In this document: positions 8,401 to 17,042 of the stretch, piece by piece | Position numbering within the stretch: position 1 is the first letter of the stretch | Layout: every line of letters begins with the position of its first letter | Source of the DNA: Candidatus Cloacimonadota bacterium | GTDB taxonomy: Bacteria; Cloacimonadota; Cloacimonadia; Cloacimonadales; Cloacimonadaceae | NCBI GenBank assembly: GCA_023421135.1 | Contig: JAEZUG010000018.1 | Location: 1-64,000, forward strand | Length of the DNA stretch: 64,000 nt | Direction: 5' to 3' | The notes under the pieces: generated by a model | Databases searched by the model: none | What the model saw: the letters and a program-made list of their open reading frames with translations, nothing else | What the model was told of the DNA's origin: nothing | Program-made: the position numbers and the translations under genes

Positions 8401-10389
8401 TCAAAATATGGTCTTGAGCCAATCTTCATCGATAGGTTCCGGGATAGTGATGTGTCCTTCGCTATCATGCTTTTGATTCCATTCTTGCACGGTTTGGACG
8501 GCATTGGTGTTTCTTGCCCAGTTACGGCGTGCCACACCGCCCATCACATCCCAGGACAAAGCTGAACGCACCACATTATCCATGCGCTCGCTGCCATCCA
8601 AAACGATTCCGTTACCACCATTGATGGAGCGTCCGATCCCCACTCCTCCCCCATTGGAGAGAACCACAAGGCTCATGCCGCGTGCCACATTACCAGCAAA
8701 ACAATGGGTTGCCATATCCGCCATGAGATTGGAACCATCCTTGATATTGGCAGTTTCACGGAAGGGAGAGTCCGTGCCGGAAACGTCGTGATGATCCCGA
8801 CCCAGCATCACTGGGCCGATCTCACCCTTGCGAATCATCTCGTTAAACTTCAAGGCTATCCTCACCCTGCCTTCTTCATCGGCATAGAGGATGCGAGCTT
8901 TGGTTCCCACCACCAGCCGATTTTCTTCGGCAGAGCTGATCCAATGATAATTATCCCTATCCATAGCATTACGATTCGGATCTATCAAAGCTTTGGCAGC
9001 CATATCAGTCTTGTGCAAATCCGCATCTTTCCCGGAGAGACAAACCCAGCGGAAGGGACCATAACCATAGTCAAAACAGAGCGGTCCCATGATATCTTCC
9101 ACGTAGGAAGGCCAGATAAAGCCATCATTGGTGTTGATGCCATTAGTGGCAATCTCCGGCACTCCGGCATCAAAGATGGAAGCCATGAAGCTATTGCCAT
9201 AGTCCCAGAAATAGGAGCCCTTACTTGTGAGGCTCTTGATCACCCGGTAGTGACGTTTTAGAGATTCATCCACTCTGGCTTTAAAGGTGGGCAGATCAGC
9301 GGCGATAAGCTCCCTGCCTTGTTCAAAACTGAGCCCGGCAGGAGTGTATCCACCCTCATAAACAGCGTGGCAGGAAGTCTGATCCGAGATCAGTTCCGCC
9401 TTGATATCGTGCTGATCCACATACTCCAAAAGATCAACCACATTGCCATGATAGGCTATCGAAACCGCTTTGCCGCTCTTCCGGTAGTCATCCACCCAAG
9501 CGAAGATCTCTTCCAGATTGCTGGAGACTCTTGCCACCCAGCCCTGGCTGTGCCGAGTCTGTATGCGGCTGTAATCCACTTCTGCGATAATGCCGATACC
9601 CCCGGCAATTTCCACGGCTTTGGATTGAGCGCCGCTCATCCCGCCCAAACCACTGGAGATAAAGAGAACTCCACTCAAATCTTTATCCTGAGCGATTCCC
9701 AGGTATTTCCTACCGGCATTCAGAAGAGTGATATAGGTGCCGTGAACTATGCCCTGAGGTCCGATATACATCCAGCCCCCAGCAGTCATCTGCCCATAGT
9801 TTGCCACACCCAGAGCAGTCAGACGCTTAAAATCATCCGGATTATCCCACTTTCCTACCACTAATCCATTGGTGGAAATCACCCGGGGTGCTTCAGGACG
9901 GGAGGGGAACAAGCCAAGTGGATGCCCGGAAGAAACCACCAGGGTCTGATCATCCCGGATCACGCTTAAGTATTGCATGATAAGTCTGTATTGCATCCAG
10001 TTCTGGCAAACCTGCCCAGTCTCTCCGTAAGTGACCAGTTCATAGGGGTACAAGGCAATATCAAAATCCAGGTTGTTATCGATCATCACCTGCAAAGCCC
10101 GTCCGGCTGTGGTGCCTTCATACTCATCTATCGGCTTGCCGTAGATTCTTCCCTGAGGACGGAACCTGTATCCATAGATGCGTCCCATGGTCTTTAGTTC
10201 CTGCATAAATTCTGGAGCCAGCTTCTCGTGCAGCTCTTGAGGGATGTAGCGCAAGGCGTTTTTGACCGCCTGCACCATTTCGGAGGGGGAAAGATTCAGC
10301 CCTCTGTCCGGGGCTCTGCGGATACCGGGTTCAAAGACGGGATCTTGAGGCAGTACTCTCGTGATTCCAAAACTCTTCTTCTCAGACAT
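8401..10389 (-). CDS. hutU: Urocanate hydratase (long form)
   Basis: The protein has 662 residues, the long form also seen in eukaryotes, against about 555 for the common bacterial form. It converts urocanate to imidazolonepropionate with tightly bound NAD+, the second step of histidine catabolism. Visible motifs are the NAD-binding GLGGMSGAQSKA, the active-site region SDQTSCHAVYEGGYTPAG, FWDYGNSFM, GRDHHDVSGTDSPFRET and the glycine-rich SNGGGVGIGRSINGGNG. No hutH, hutI or hutG is adjacent, so the rest of the pathway must lie elsewhere. A good promoter sits about 75-105 nt upstream. The 3' end touches the pyrophosphorylase gene. Confidence 0.96.
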   Translation of the reverse strand: MSEKKSFGITRVLPQDPVFEPGIRRAPDRGLNLSPSEMVQAVKNALRYIPQELHEKLAPEFMQELKTMGRIYGYRFRPQGRIYGKPIDEYEGTTAGRALQVMIDNNLDFDIALYPYELVTYGETGQVCQNWMQYRLIMQYLSVIRDDQTLVVSSGHPLGLFPSRPEAPRVISTNGLVVGKWDNPDDFKRLTALGVANYGQMTAGGWMYIGPQGIVHGTYITLLNAGRKYLGIAQDKDLSGVLFISSGLGGMSGAQSKAVEIAGGIGIIAEVDYSRIQTRHSQGWVARVSSNLEEIFAWVDDYRKSGKAVSIAYHGNVVDLLEYVDQHDIKAELISDQTSCHAVYEGGYTPAGLSFEQGRELIAADLPTFKARVDESLKRHYRVIKSLTSKGSYFWDYGNSFMASIFDAGVPEIATNGINTNDGFIWPSYVEDIMGPLCFDYGYGPFRWVCLSGKDADLHKTDMAAKALIDPNRNAMDRDNYHWISSAEENRLVVGTKARILYADEEGRVRIALKFNEMIRKGEIGPVMLGRDHHDVSGTDSPFRETANIKDGSNLMADMATHCFAGNVARGMSLVVLSNGGGVGIGRSINGGNGIVLDGSERMDNVVRSALSWDVMGGVARRNWARNTNAVQTVQEWNQKHDSEGHITIPEPIDEDWLKTIF

Positions 10390-10464
10390 TTTCTATTCCT
10401 TTAATAAATCATTTATTAGATCACAAACTCTTTCGTTCAGATCCCTAATAGAACGCTCTTCTGC

Positions 10465-10493
10465 AGTCTAAAAAAGGGCTGTGATTGTGTCAA
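10465..10493 (-). promoter_or_regulatory. Candidate sigma-70 type promoter of hutU
   Basis: On the minus strand, TTGACA (10493-10488), a 17-nt spacer and TAGACT (10470-10465). The -35 is a perfect consensus match and the -10 matches at four of six positions. The predicted 5' untranslated region is about 70 nt. The same TTGACA-N16/17-TAGA pattern recurs before lptB, which supports it. Confidence 0.6.
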
Positions 10494-10781
10494 GTGCAAA
10501 GTCCGGATAATGTTTCCACCCTGGAATCCATTTTCAGACACTGCCTAACTAAGATCACCCTTGATACTCTTAATGGGCAAGTCCTGCCTCACACAATCAC
10601 TACCCCTCTGTAGAAATAACCATCAGTAGAAAGCCCCCTCTACTATTTATAAGGGGACACTTTCCCGTTTGAAGTGACACTTTTCTGTGGAATCTTTTCC
10701 TCAAGTACGTAATGCATATTTATGTAGTGCTTTATAGACCCCAACTTTTTTCTTGTTACAGCCCAGACTCCGGCATTCTAG
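10494..10781. other. Non-coding gap between hutU and the first cassette
   Basis: No credible gene is seen. It holds one weak bulged hairpin near 10627-10675 (GAAAG and CCCCT arms pairing with AGGGG and CTTTC), which could end transcription of the cassette that finishes at 10782. The T-runs are poor, so this is not called a terminator. Confidence 0.4.
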
Positions 10782-11456
10782 TCAGACTTTGTAAGTATGC
10801 CCACCAACTCTATCTTTTACCTCTCCTTCCGATATTCCATTACGAATCCTCTCAATCTTCAAGTCCTCGATACCACAATTGTATTTATATGCATCATCAG
10901 ATCCAGAGATTAATATAGCATCCTTACGGCAGTCGGCCTTCGACATCGTTGTGCTGGTGGAATCGGCTCGAATGAGGAACCTCAATGTAGTCAAGTGTGA
11001 TCCTGCTCCCTTGAAACTGATATTGGAGTGCATAATAATCTGATCGCTGAAGTTGTAGATGCCAGGTGGGATGTAGATCTGTGTATGAACTAGTACCGAG
11101 TCAACATTAGTATTGATCCATTTGATCAATTTGTTAAAAGTTAGCGAATTATCAAATCCTTCACCTGATTGAGCTTCGGGGATTGGAACGTATACTCCTC
11201 CGAAATCGTAAGTTACGTCGTCCGGTATTTCTAGTACATTTATTGTCACCAATGAATCTATAATGGCATTTGATCCTGCAGATATCCAGGATGAATAAAC
11301 AATAGCAGGAAAGACTCCTGGAACAGGAGGTGTATCCTCTCCATCAATAACAATGTCACTTTCGGTTTGAAACTCACTATCTATAATAAAGCCATGTAAA
11401 CTTAAAGGTATTACAAGAACAAGGTATACAAAAATTCCAATAAGCACTCTATTCAT
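10782..11456 (-). CDS. Secreted short beta-helix (pectate-lyase-like) protein, cassette copy 3
   Basis: About 224 residues with a signal peptide (residues 1-21). The core reads FNKLIKWINTNVD, YIPPGIYNFSDQIIMHSN and GAGSHLTTLRFLI, the first coils of a right-handed beta-helix as seen in pectate-lyase superfamily proteins. Such proteins are normally far longer, so this looks like an N-terminal stub. It shares an almost identical middle (bases about 10918-11155) with the copy at 13117-13848, while the first 80 and last 20 residues differ. An upstream frame starts at 11525 inside the lipoprotein gene; the ATG at 11456 gives the signal peptide and is preferred. It may be a decayed remnant or a real small exported protein. 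Confidence 0.6.
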   Translation of the reverse strand: MNRVLIGIFVYLVLVIPLSLHGFIIDSEFQTESDIVIDGEDTPPVPGVFPAIVYSSWISAGSNAIIDSLVTINVLEIPDDVTYDFGGVYVPIPEAQSGEGFDNSLTFNKLIKWINTNVDSVLVHTQIYIPPGIYNFSDQIIMHSNISFKGAGSHLTTLRFLIRADSTSTTMSKADCRKDAILISGSDDAYKYNCGIEDLKIERIRNGISEGEVKDRVGGHTYKV

Positions 11457-11466
11457 TGATCGACCT

Positions 11467-12513
11467 TCACCTTTCCGAAATATCGGCATAGAAGTACACT
11501 TTAGAGCCATCCCAGGTGGGTGCAAGCATCATAACGCTGTAAATGTCGACATCGTGAGCTGTAAGCTTGTTGCTTTCAACTGTATCAAGATCCCTGACCC
11601 ATAATTCTGTTGGACTTCCCGGACTGACATAAAACAACTTACTGACAGAATTGCACAATTTTGCCAGGAAATAGTAGGGACTATACTCTATTATTGGATA
11701 ACTGGTTCCACTGGCGCTAGATTTATCAAAGACACGTATAAAGTAGTTGTTGTAAGTCGGATTGGATTTATGGACAATATAGCGTTGATCATACGATACT
11801 GAGAACATTGTATAGGGTGAAGTACTTCCACCTATAGTATCTACAACACTTCTTTCGCTGCCATCAAGCCTGGAGCGAAACACTCCAGCTTTTTCATAGT
11901 AAACATAGTCTTCCACCTCGGAGTAGAAGGCATTGACTGATACTGAGTCAGGACTCGGGATTATGCCAGACTTTCCAGTATTCAAATTCAACCAATACAT
12001 ATATTCTGGATAACTTATGGGTAGCCCTAATTTCCTCGATGAGTAGGTGATATAGTTCCCCAAGTCCGACACAATCGGATTTCTCAGGGATCTTACGCTC
12101 TCGGATGTGAGTTGCCTTGATTGCATTGTATTCAGGTCAAGTTCATGAATGTTCTTGTCCCTTGAGGCAAAATAGAGCTTGCTGCCATCAGGAGACTGAG
12201 ACAACCTGGCCGGCTGTTGCTGGAGAGTGTAGATGTTATCAGTTATGCTAACCGGGCGGATGGTATCCGTCTCCGATATCCACAGCTTTTCACCATAGAA
12301 GATGATCCGATTGTCTTTGGTCATGTATATATCCCAAAATCCGGTGGTGCCGAAGTTTAAGTCCACTTTCTTAATCTTTCTGAATCCCGTTCCATCGGCA
12401 TTGATGCTGCAAAGCCAGGGCTCAGGACGTGGATAGCTGGGTTCTGTAGGCCAACAGGATCCCAATAATAGCGCCAGACCCATTAACACTGCAATGTATG
12501 AACATCTTTTCAT
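11467..12513 (-). CDS. Beta-propeller (TolB/WD40-like) lipoprotein, cassette copy 3
   Basis: The protein has 348 residues. Its lipoprotein signal has lipobox LLGSC (Cys about 20). The rest is a series of short beta repeats with the TolB-like pattern, for example SQSPDGSKLYFAS, LRNPIVSDLGNYITYSS and a final APTWDGSKVYFYA. These resemble blades of a TolB or DPP-IV propeller. The first 50 residues and the last 20 are nearly the same in all three cassette copies; the middle is closer to copy 1 (15336-16412) than to copy 2. The ATG at 12513 has a GGTGG-type ribosome site; a GTG at 12522 is less likely. It lies 10 nt upstream of its beta-helix partner. Function unknown; surface or periplasmic location likely. 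Confidence 0.72.
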   Translation of the reverse strand: MKRCSYIAVLMGLALLLGSCWPTEPSYPRPEPWLCSINADGTGFRKIKKVDLNFGTTGFWDIYMTKDNRIIFYGEKLWISETDTIRPVSITDNIYTLQQQPARLSQSPDGSKLYFASRDKNIHELDLNTMQSRQLTSESVRSLRNPIVSDLGNYITYSSRKLGLPISYPEYMYWLNLNTGKSGIIPSPDSVSVNAFYSEVEDYVYYEKAGVFRSRLDGSERSVVDTIGGSTSPYTMFSVSYDQRYIVHKSNPTYNNYFIRVFDKSSASGTSYPIIEYSPYYFLAKLCNSVSKLFYVSPGSPTELWVRDLDTVESNKLTAHDVDIYSVMMLAPTWDGSKVYFYADISER

Positions 12514-12540
12514 CTCTTCCACCTACCTGTCTGCTTCGTT

Positions 12541-12971
12541 ATAGTTACAGATTTGAAACTTAATTTGCTTCATAATCACCATCCCTTTATCACCTAAGCT
12601 GTTACTCAAGTATCTCATATTGGCTCAATCTTGAAGATGATTCCAATTATTCTGGAACGTACCCACAGGTAGTCAAGTTCATTCACACTTTGTGGGATAT
12701 CTCACTCTAGCGTAGCTCCCAGTTATGTAGATTTTCACGTCTAAGACGGGCTTGTTGTTAAATAATTCTACTCGTGAAACTGCGTCAAGTATTTATTTAC
12801 TCTACTTATTGAAAGGTTAACATGTTGATTCGACTAGTAACTCTGATCACTACATATGCCTCTGAGTACGATTTCTTCGTCGTGCAGAGACACAAAGCGG
12901 AACCCCGCTTTAGTGGGGTGATATCTGCGGAGCCCACGGTGATGCGAAGCGAACCGTGGGTTGGGAGATAG
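12541..12971. repeat. 431-bp direct repeat, copy A
   Basis: Matches 16440-16870 without gaps at a constant offset of 3899 bp and more than 90% identity by eye. It covers the upstream region of the copy 3 lipoprotein. It ends in two hairpins: CCCCGC/GTGGGG (12903-12918) and CCCACGGT/ACCGTGGG (12933-12960). A possible minus-strand promoter (TTGACG at 12788-12783, N16, ATTATT) is kept in both copies, so the repeat may carry the cassette promoter. Confidence 0.9.
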
Positions 12972-12995
12972 TGTGAATAATCAGGAAGAGTTATT

Positions 12996-13052
12996 AGATA
13001 TCCTCCCTCTGGCTGGAAGCGCTGGGCACCTCCAGCTAGAGGGAGGATATCT
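12996..13052. repeat. Long hairpin (21-bp stem, 15-nt loop)
   Basis: The left arm 12996-13016 pairs with 13032-13052 over 21 bases with one G/U mismatch. It is followed by an 8-bp hairpin (CCCATAGT/ACTATGGG, about 13087-13118) and a small CCCCGC/GCGGGG hairpin near 13132-13145 that lies inside the 3' end of the copy 2 beta-helix gene. It could be a structured-RNA or palindromic-repeat cluster at the junction between two cassettes. Confidence 0.8.
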
Positions 13053-13116
13053 CCGGGATGATATTATCGATAAGGTATCCGGATACCCATAGTTCAGGCT
13101 GCGCCTTCACTATGGG

Positions 13117-13848
13117 CTACACAGATGACACCCCGCAGGCGGGGTTTTGCGTAAACAACAACACAGGAGATTGATTAGCATAGTAACATTCCACTCCTTC
13201 AGTTATACCTTCTCCCTGGGTGCCTTCAGTATCATGCCCACCAACTTTATCTTTTACCTCCCCTTCCGATATTCCATTCCGAATCCTCTCAATCTTCAAG
13301 TCCTCGATACCGATATTTCTAATCAACTGGTTAGGTAATATACCAAATCCGCTAATCAAGATAGCATCCTTCCGGCAGTCGGCCTTCGACATCGTTGTGC
13401 TGGTGGAATCTTCCCGGATGAGGAACCTCAATGTAGTCAAGTGTGATCCTGCTCCCTTGAGGCTGATATTGGAGTGCATGATAATCTGGTCGCTGAAGTT
13501 GTAGATGCCAGGTGGGATGTAGATCTGTGTATGAACTAGTACCGAGTCAACATTAGTATTGATCCATTTGATCAATTTGTTAAAAGTTAGCGAATTATCA
13601 TATCCATCCCCTGATTGTGCATCCGGAATCGTAACATTAGTACCGTGCACATGAATCGAATCAGGTATTGCAGTTACATTAATCGTAATCACAGAATCAG
13701 TAACAGCACTAGATCCAGCGGTTTCCCATTCAAGGGAATATCTAGCAATACTATCGGCTTCGGCAATACTATCAGCTTCATAATCAGCGAACAATACACT
13801 CACAATCGAAAGCAACAATATAATAAGAAATAATCTCATTTTATTCAT
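13117..13848 (-). CDS. Secreted short beta-helix protein, cassette copy 2
   Basis: About 243 residues with a signal peptide (RLFLIILLLSIVSVLFA). The beta-helix core is nearly identical to copy 3 (FNKLIKWINTNVD onward), but the first part differs and the last 40 residues (GEGITEGVECYYANQSP onward) are unique and run into a hairpin cluster. The ATG at 13848 has GAGG six bases upstream; a GTG at 13860 would overlap the lipoprotein stop. As with the other copies, it is much shorter than real beta-helix enzymes, so truncation or pseudogenisation is possible. Confidence 0.58.
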   Translation of the reverse strand: MNKMRLFLIILLLSIVSVLFADYEADSIAEADSIARYSLEWETAGSSAVTDSVITINVTAIPDSIHVHGTNVTIPDAQSGDGYDNSLTFNKLIKWINTNVDSVLVHTQIYIPPGIYNFSDQIIMHSNISLKGAGSHLTTLRFLIREDSTSTTMSKADCRKDAILISGFGILPNQLIRNIGIEDLKIERIRNGISEGEVKDKVGGHDTEGTQGEGITEGVECYYANQSPVLLFTQNPACGVSSV

Positions 13849-13856
13849 AGTCAGCC

Positions 13857-14888
13857 TCACTTGAGTATAATATCGGCGTAGAAATATACTTTGGAACCAT
13901 CCCAGGTGGGGGCAAGCATGATGATGCTGTAAACGTCGATGCCCGCATTAGATCCAATAACAATGCTCTTCTGGTGAGTGTCAAGATCGTATCTGTAAAT
14001 CTGCTGATCATCAAAATAAAACACGAGGTTTGCATCTTTACAGATCTTGATCGGGCTTCGGGAGAATTGCTCATTCACATAACCGAGATTATAACGAGCG
14101 TAGTTCTGGAGATCAATAGCCATAGCGTAAGACTTGGCTGATTGAACATATTTAGTAATCAGGTAGCGTTGGTTAGCGCTTGTTTCCAACATGTTTTTAT
14201 AGCTTGGCAGATAAGATAGATGCAGAGTATAGGTAGAGTCCTCCAAGCTGACGCTTCCTAAGCCGTCCCTGTTTTCAAGGATCATTCTATTCACTGTGGT
14301 CATTAGCATGGTTTTATACGATGCTGGAAACCACATATTTGAATATATGTATTTTAGGACGTTATCTCGTAAGTCTATATAAGCACCCACAATTCCTGAT
14401 TCCTTACCTTTACATGGGTATGATCTCATGGTAATACATAGCTCATCGTCAGATAAAAGCGGTTCTGCATATGTGTAATTAACAGGAGTTTCTGTGATCT
14501 TGAACATCTCACCGGTGGACAGTTTCAGCTTATAAATATCTCTGCTTGCTGCAAAATAGGCTGTGCCCCCATCTCTTGTAAACTCAAGTTTCGGCGCATC
14601 AAACAAGACAAGATTCTCCGGTGTAATCTGTTCTATCCTGATCGTATCTGTCTCCGAGATCCACAGCTTTTCGCCATAGAAGATGATCCGATTGTCTTCG
14701 GTCATGTAGATGTCCACCAATCCTGGGGTGTTGAAAGGTGATTTCTTTATCTTCCTGAATCCGGTGCCATCGGCATTGATGCTGCAAAGCCAGGGCTCAG
14801 GACGTGGATGGCTGGGTTCTGTAGGCCAACAAGATCCCAACAATAGCGCCAGACCCATTAACACTGCAATGTATGAACATCTTTTCAT
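13857..14888 (-). CDS. Beta-propeller (TolB-like) lipoprotein, cassette copy 2
   Basis: The protein has 343 residues with lipobox LLGSC. N-terminal (through ADGTGFRKIKK) and C-terminal (APTWDGSKVYFYA) blocks are shared with copies 1 and 3, but the central 230 residues are clearly different (for example LLSDDELCITMRSYPCKG), so it is the divergent member of the set. It begins 10 nt after the copy 1 beta-helix gene and ends about 9 nt before its own beta-helix partner, so these genes are likely co-transcribed. Function unknown. Confidence 0.72.
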   Translation of the reverse strand: MKRCSYIAVLMGLALLLGSCWPTEPSHPRPEPWLCSINADGTGFRKIKKSPFNTPGLVDIYMTEDNRIIFYGEKLWISETDTIRIEQITPENLVLFDAPKLEFTRDGGTAYFAASRDIYKLKLSTGEMFKITETPVNYTYAEPLLSDDELCITMRSYPCKGKESGIVGAYIDLRDNVLKYIYSNMWFPASYKTMLMTTVNRMILENRDGLGSVSLEDSTYTLHLSYLPSYKNMLETSANQRYLITKYVQSAKSYAMAIDLQNYARYNLGYVNEQFSRSPIKICKDANLVFYFDDQQIYRYDLDTHQKSIVIGSNAGIDVYSIIMLAPTWDGSKVYFYADIILK

Positions 14889-14897
14889 CTCTTCCTC

Positions 14898-15323
14898 CTA
14901 CCTATCAACTCTATGAAAATCATATACTTGGTACTTACATCCGCTAATCAAGATAGCATCCTTCCGGCAGTCAGCTTCAGACATCGTTGTGCTGGTGGAA
15001 TCTTCCCGGATGAGGAACCTCATTGTAGTCAAGTGTGATCCTGCTCCCTTGAAAGTATCATCTACATAGATTGTATCATTCGGTGCTATGCTTTGAACTT
15101 GCACCCAGTTCGATCCTTCCCAAGATCCAAAAGAGCTGTGAATGTTAGTTATATCAACATGTATGGTCGATAATGGATCTATTGAATACTCCATCCCGGC
15201 ATTTCGCCATTGGTACTGATAAACTCCTAAGCATTGCTCTACTAAAGAGACCTCTACATCGTCAGCAAAACTTGCAGAAAGTAAACAAGCAAAACACAAT
15301 ACTATGAAAATTATTTTGTACAT
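14898..15323 (-). CDS. Truncated secreted beta-helix protein, cassette copy 1
   Basis: About 141 residues with a signal peptide ending LLSASFA. It keeps the block GAGSHLTTMRFLIREDST and ADCRKDAILISG of the other copies but lacks the upstream FNKLIKWINTNVD-to-HSNIS segment: the text jumps from IYVDDT directly to FKGAGSH. It stops soon after the shared block. This looks like an internal deletion or a recombinant junction, and the product may not fold as a beta-helix. The start is the ATG at 15323; a GTG at 15332 is an alternative. Could be a pseudogene. Confidence 0.5.
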   Translation of the reverse strand: MYKIIFIVLCFACLLSASFADDVEVSLVEQCLGVYQYQWRNAGMEYSIDPLSTIHVDITNIHSSFGSWEGSNWVQVQSIAPNDTIYVDDTFKGAGSHLTTMRFLIREDSTSTTMSEADCRKDAILISGCKYQVYDFHRVDR

Positions 15324-15335
15324 TATCTTCACCCC

Positions 15336-16412
15336 CTACTCTCTTGACTCATTTAACTCACTTAATTCTGCATAGAAATACACTTTAGAACCATCCCAAG
15401 TAGGAGCGAGCATTACGACTGAATCTATGGTAATATCTCCAATTGTATCAAACAACGTAAGGACAGTGTCAGTATCAAGATCATACATAACAAGAGTACT
15501 GCTAAATGGATCAGATCCATATCTCGGTTTTGCGTAAAACACCTTGTTCGCGTTCATACTCATTTTTGCTTTAGGCCCGGAAAGAACATCAACAATTGCA
15601 TCAAATTCAACCGCGGTATTATCTTTTAGATCATAACAACGAACTCTTGGATTGAATCCAACATCCACGAACCTGAGGACGTGTCTTCCGTCGCCAGAAA
15701 ACTGGTAACATGAATAAGGATAATAAGATGAGCCAGAACCATCTACAATACTGTACTGGCTGCCGTCGAGTTTGCTTCTATGCAATCCATAGTTCTCGTA
15801 GTATACATAATCCTCAGTTTCAGAATAATACGCATTACAGGCAACGCTGTCATTGGCACTATGTGTTGTGTTTATCAGACTCGACAAACCGGTTTTGAGA
15901 TTCATACAATAAAGATAATCTGTGTCCTTTAATGGATAACCATAACCAGTTGATGAATAGGTGATGAAATTACCGAGATCGGAGACAATGGGATTCCTAA
16001 ACAACCTTACCTGCTCATTTGTTAACATGGTCAGTTGATAATCTGGATAAGATAGCTGATAAATCTCTGTATTGGCAGCAAAATAAAACTTACTTCCATC
16101 ACGTGATTGAGATAATCTAGCTGGTTGTCTCCACAATTCAAAGTCTGAAGGTGTAATTGGCATAAGAGATATAACTTCAGGATCGGTTATCCACAATCTT
16201 TTACCATACATTATTATCTTATCATCTGACGTCATGAACATATCTCTCGCACCAATGTTCAATAGATCCTTTTGGAGCATTTTGAAGCCTGTTCCATCAG
16301 AGTTAATTGAGCATAGCCAATTGGATTGATGTGTCCATGGTTCTTCGTGCCCACAAGATCCCAATAATAGCGCCAGACCCATTAACACTGCAATATATAT
16401 TAAGCTTTTCAT
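15336..16412 (-). CDS. Beta-propeller (TolB-like) lipoprotein, cassette copy 1
   Basis: The protein has 358 residues, lipobox LLGSC, and the same overall build as the copies at 11467 and 13857. It shares RQPARLSQSRDGSKFYFAA and NPIVSDLGNFITYSS with copy 3 and has its own central part (SACNAYYSETEDYVYYENYG). It is first in transcription order of the whole cassette array and lies just downstream of the second 431-bp repeat. No enzymatic residues recognised; a periplasmic or surface binding protein is an inference from the propeller fold. Confidence 0.72.
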   Translation of the reverse strand: MKSLIYIAVLMGLALLLGSCGHEEPWTHQSNWLCSINSDGTGFKMLQKDLLNIGARDMFMTSDDKIIMYGKRLWITDPEVISLMPITPSDFELWRQPARLSQSRDGSKFYFAANTEIYQLSYPDYQLTMLTNEQVRLFRNPIVSDLGNFITYSSTGYGYPLKDTDYLYCMNLKTGLSSLINTTHSANDSVACNAYYSETEDYVYYENYGLHRSKLDGSQYSIVDGSGSSYYPYSCYQFSGDGRHVLRFVDVGFNPRVRCYDLKDNTAVEFDAIVDVLSGPKAKMSMNANKVFYAKPRYGSDPFSSTLVMYDLDTDTVLTLFDTIGDITIDSVVMLAPTWDGSKVYFYAELSELNESRE

Positions 16413-16439
16413 CTCTTCCTCCTACCTTTCTGCTTCGTT

Positions 16440-16870
16440 ATAGTTACAGATTTGAAACTTAATCTGCTTCATAATCACCATCCCTTTAACACCTAAGCTG
16501 TTAGTCAAGTATCTCATATTGGCTCATTCTTGAAGATGATTCCAATTATTCTGGAGCGTATCCCCAGGTAGTCAAGTTCATTCACTTATTGTGGGCTATC
16601 TCACTTTTGCGGAGCTCCCAGTTATTCAGACTTTCACGCCTAAGACGGGCTTGTTGTTAAATAATTCTACTCGTGAAACGGCGTCAAGTATTTATTTACT
16701 TTACTTATTGAAAGGTTAACATGTTGATTCGACTAATAACTCTGATCAGTACATATGCCTCTGAGTACGATTTCTTCGTCGTGCAGAGACACAAAGCGGA
16801 ACCCCGCTTTAGTGGGGTGATATCTGCGGAGCCCACGGTGATGCGAAGCGAACCGTGGGTTGGGAGATAG
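16440..16870. repeat. 431-bp direct repeat, copy B
   Basis: Second copy of the repeat at 12541-12971, in the same orientation and in the same place relative to a lipoprotein gene. It ends with the same two hairpins (CCCACGGT at 16832-16839 pairs with ACCGTGGG at 16852-16859). After the last shared base the two flanks are unrelated. Confidence 0.9.
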
Positions 16871-16973
16871 AAGATTATTGAATATTACCCGTTCTCAGAA
16901 ATTCCGCGATAATCCGTCAGAGTACACTCATTACCACCTAATGTTCACACTATGTCATTCCTGCGACCGGGGT

Positions 16974-17003
16974 CCCCACCAAACCGCTTGCGGTTTGGTG
17001 GGG
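16974..17003. repeat. GC-rich hairpin (13-bp perfect stem)
   Basis: CCCCACCAAACCG (16974-16986) pairs perfectly with 16991-17003 across a 4-nt CTTG loop. It lies in a non-coding stretch of about 1 kb (16871-17824) that holds only repeats and hairpins; the open frames in it show no family resemblance or ribosome sites. Confidence 0.8.
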
Positions 17004-17042
17004 TGGAAACGAGACTGTGTGAAAAGTACAGATGGCACCGTC

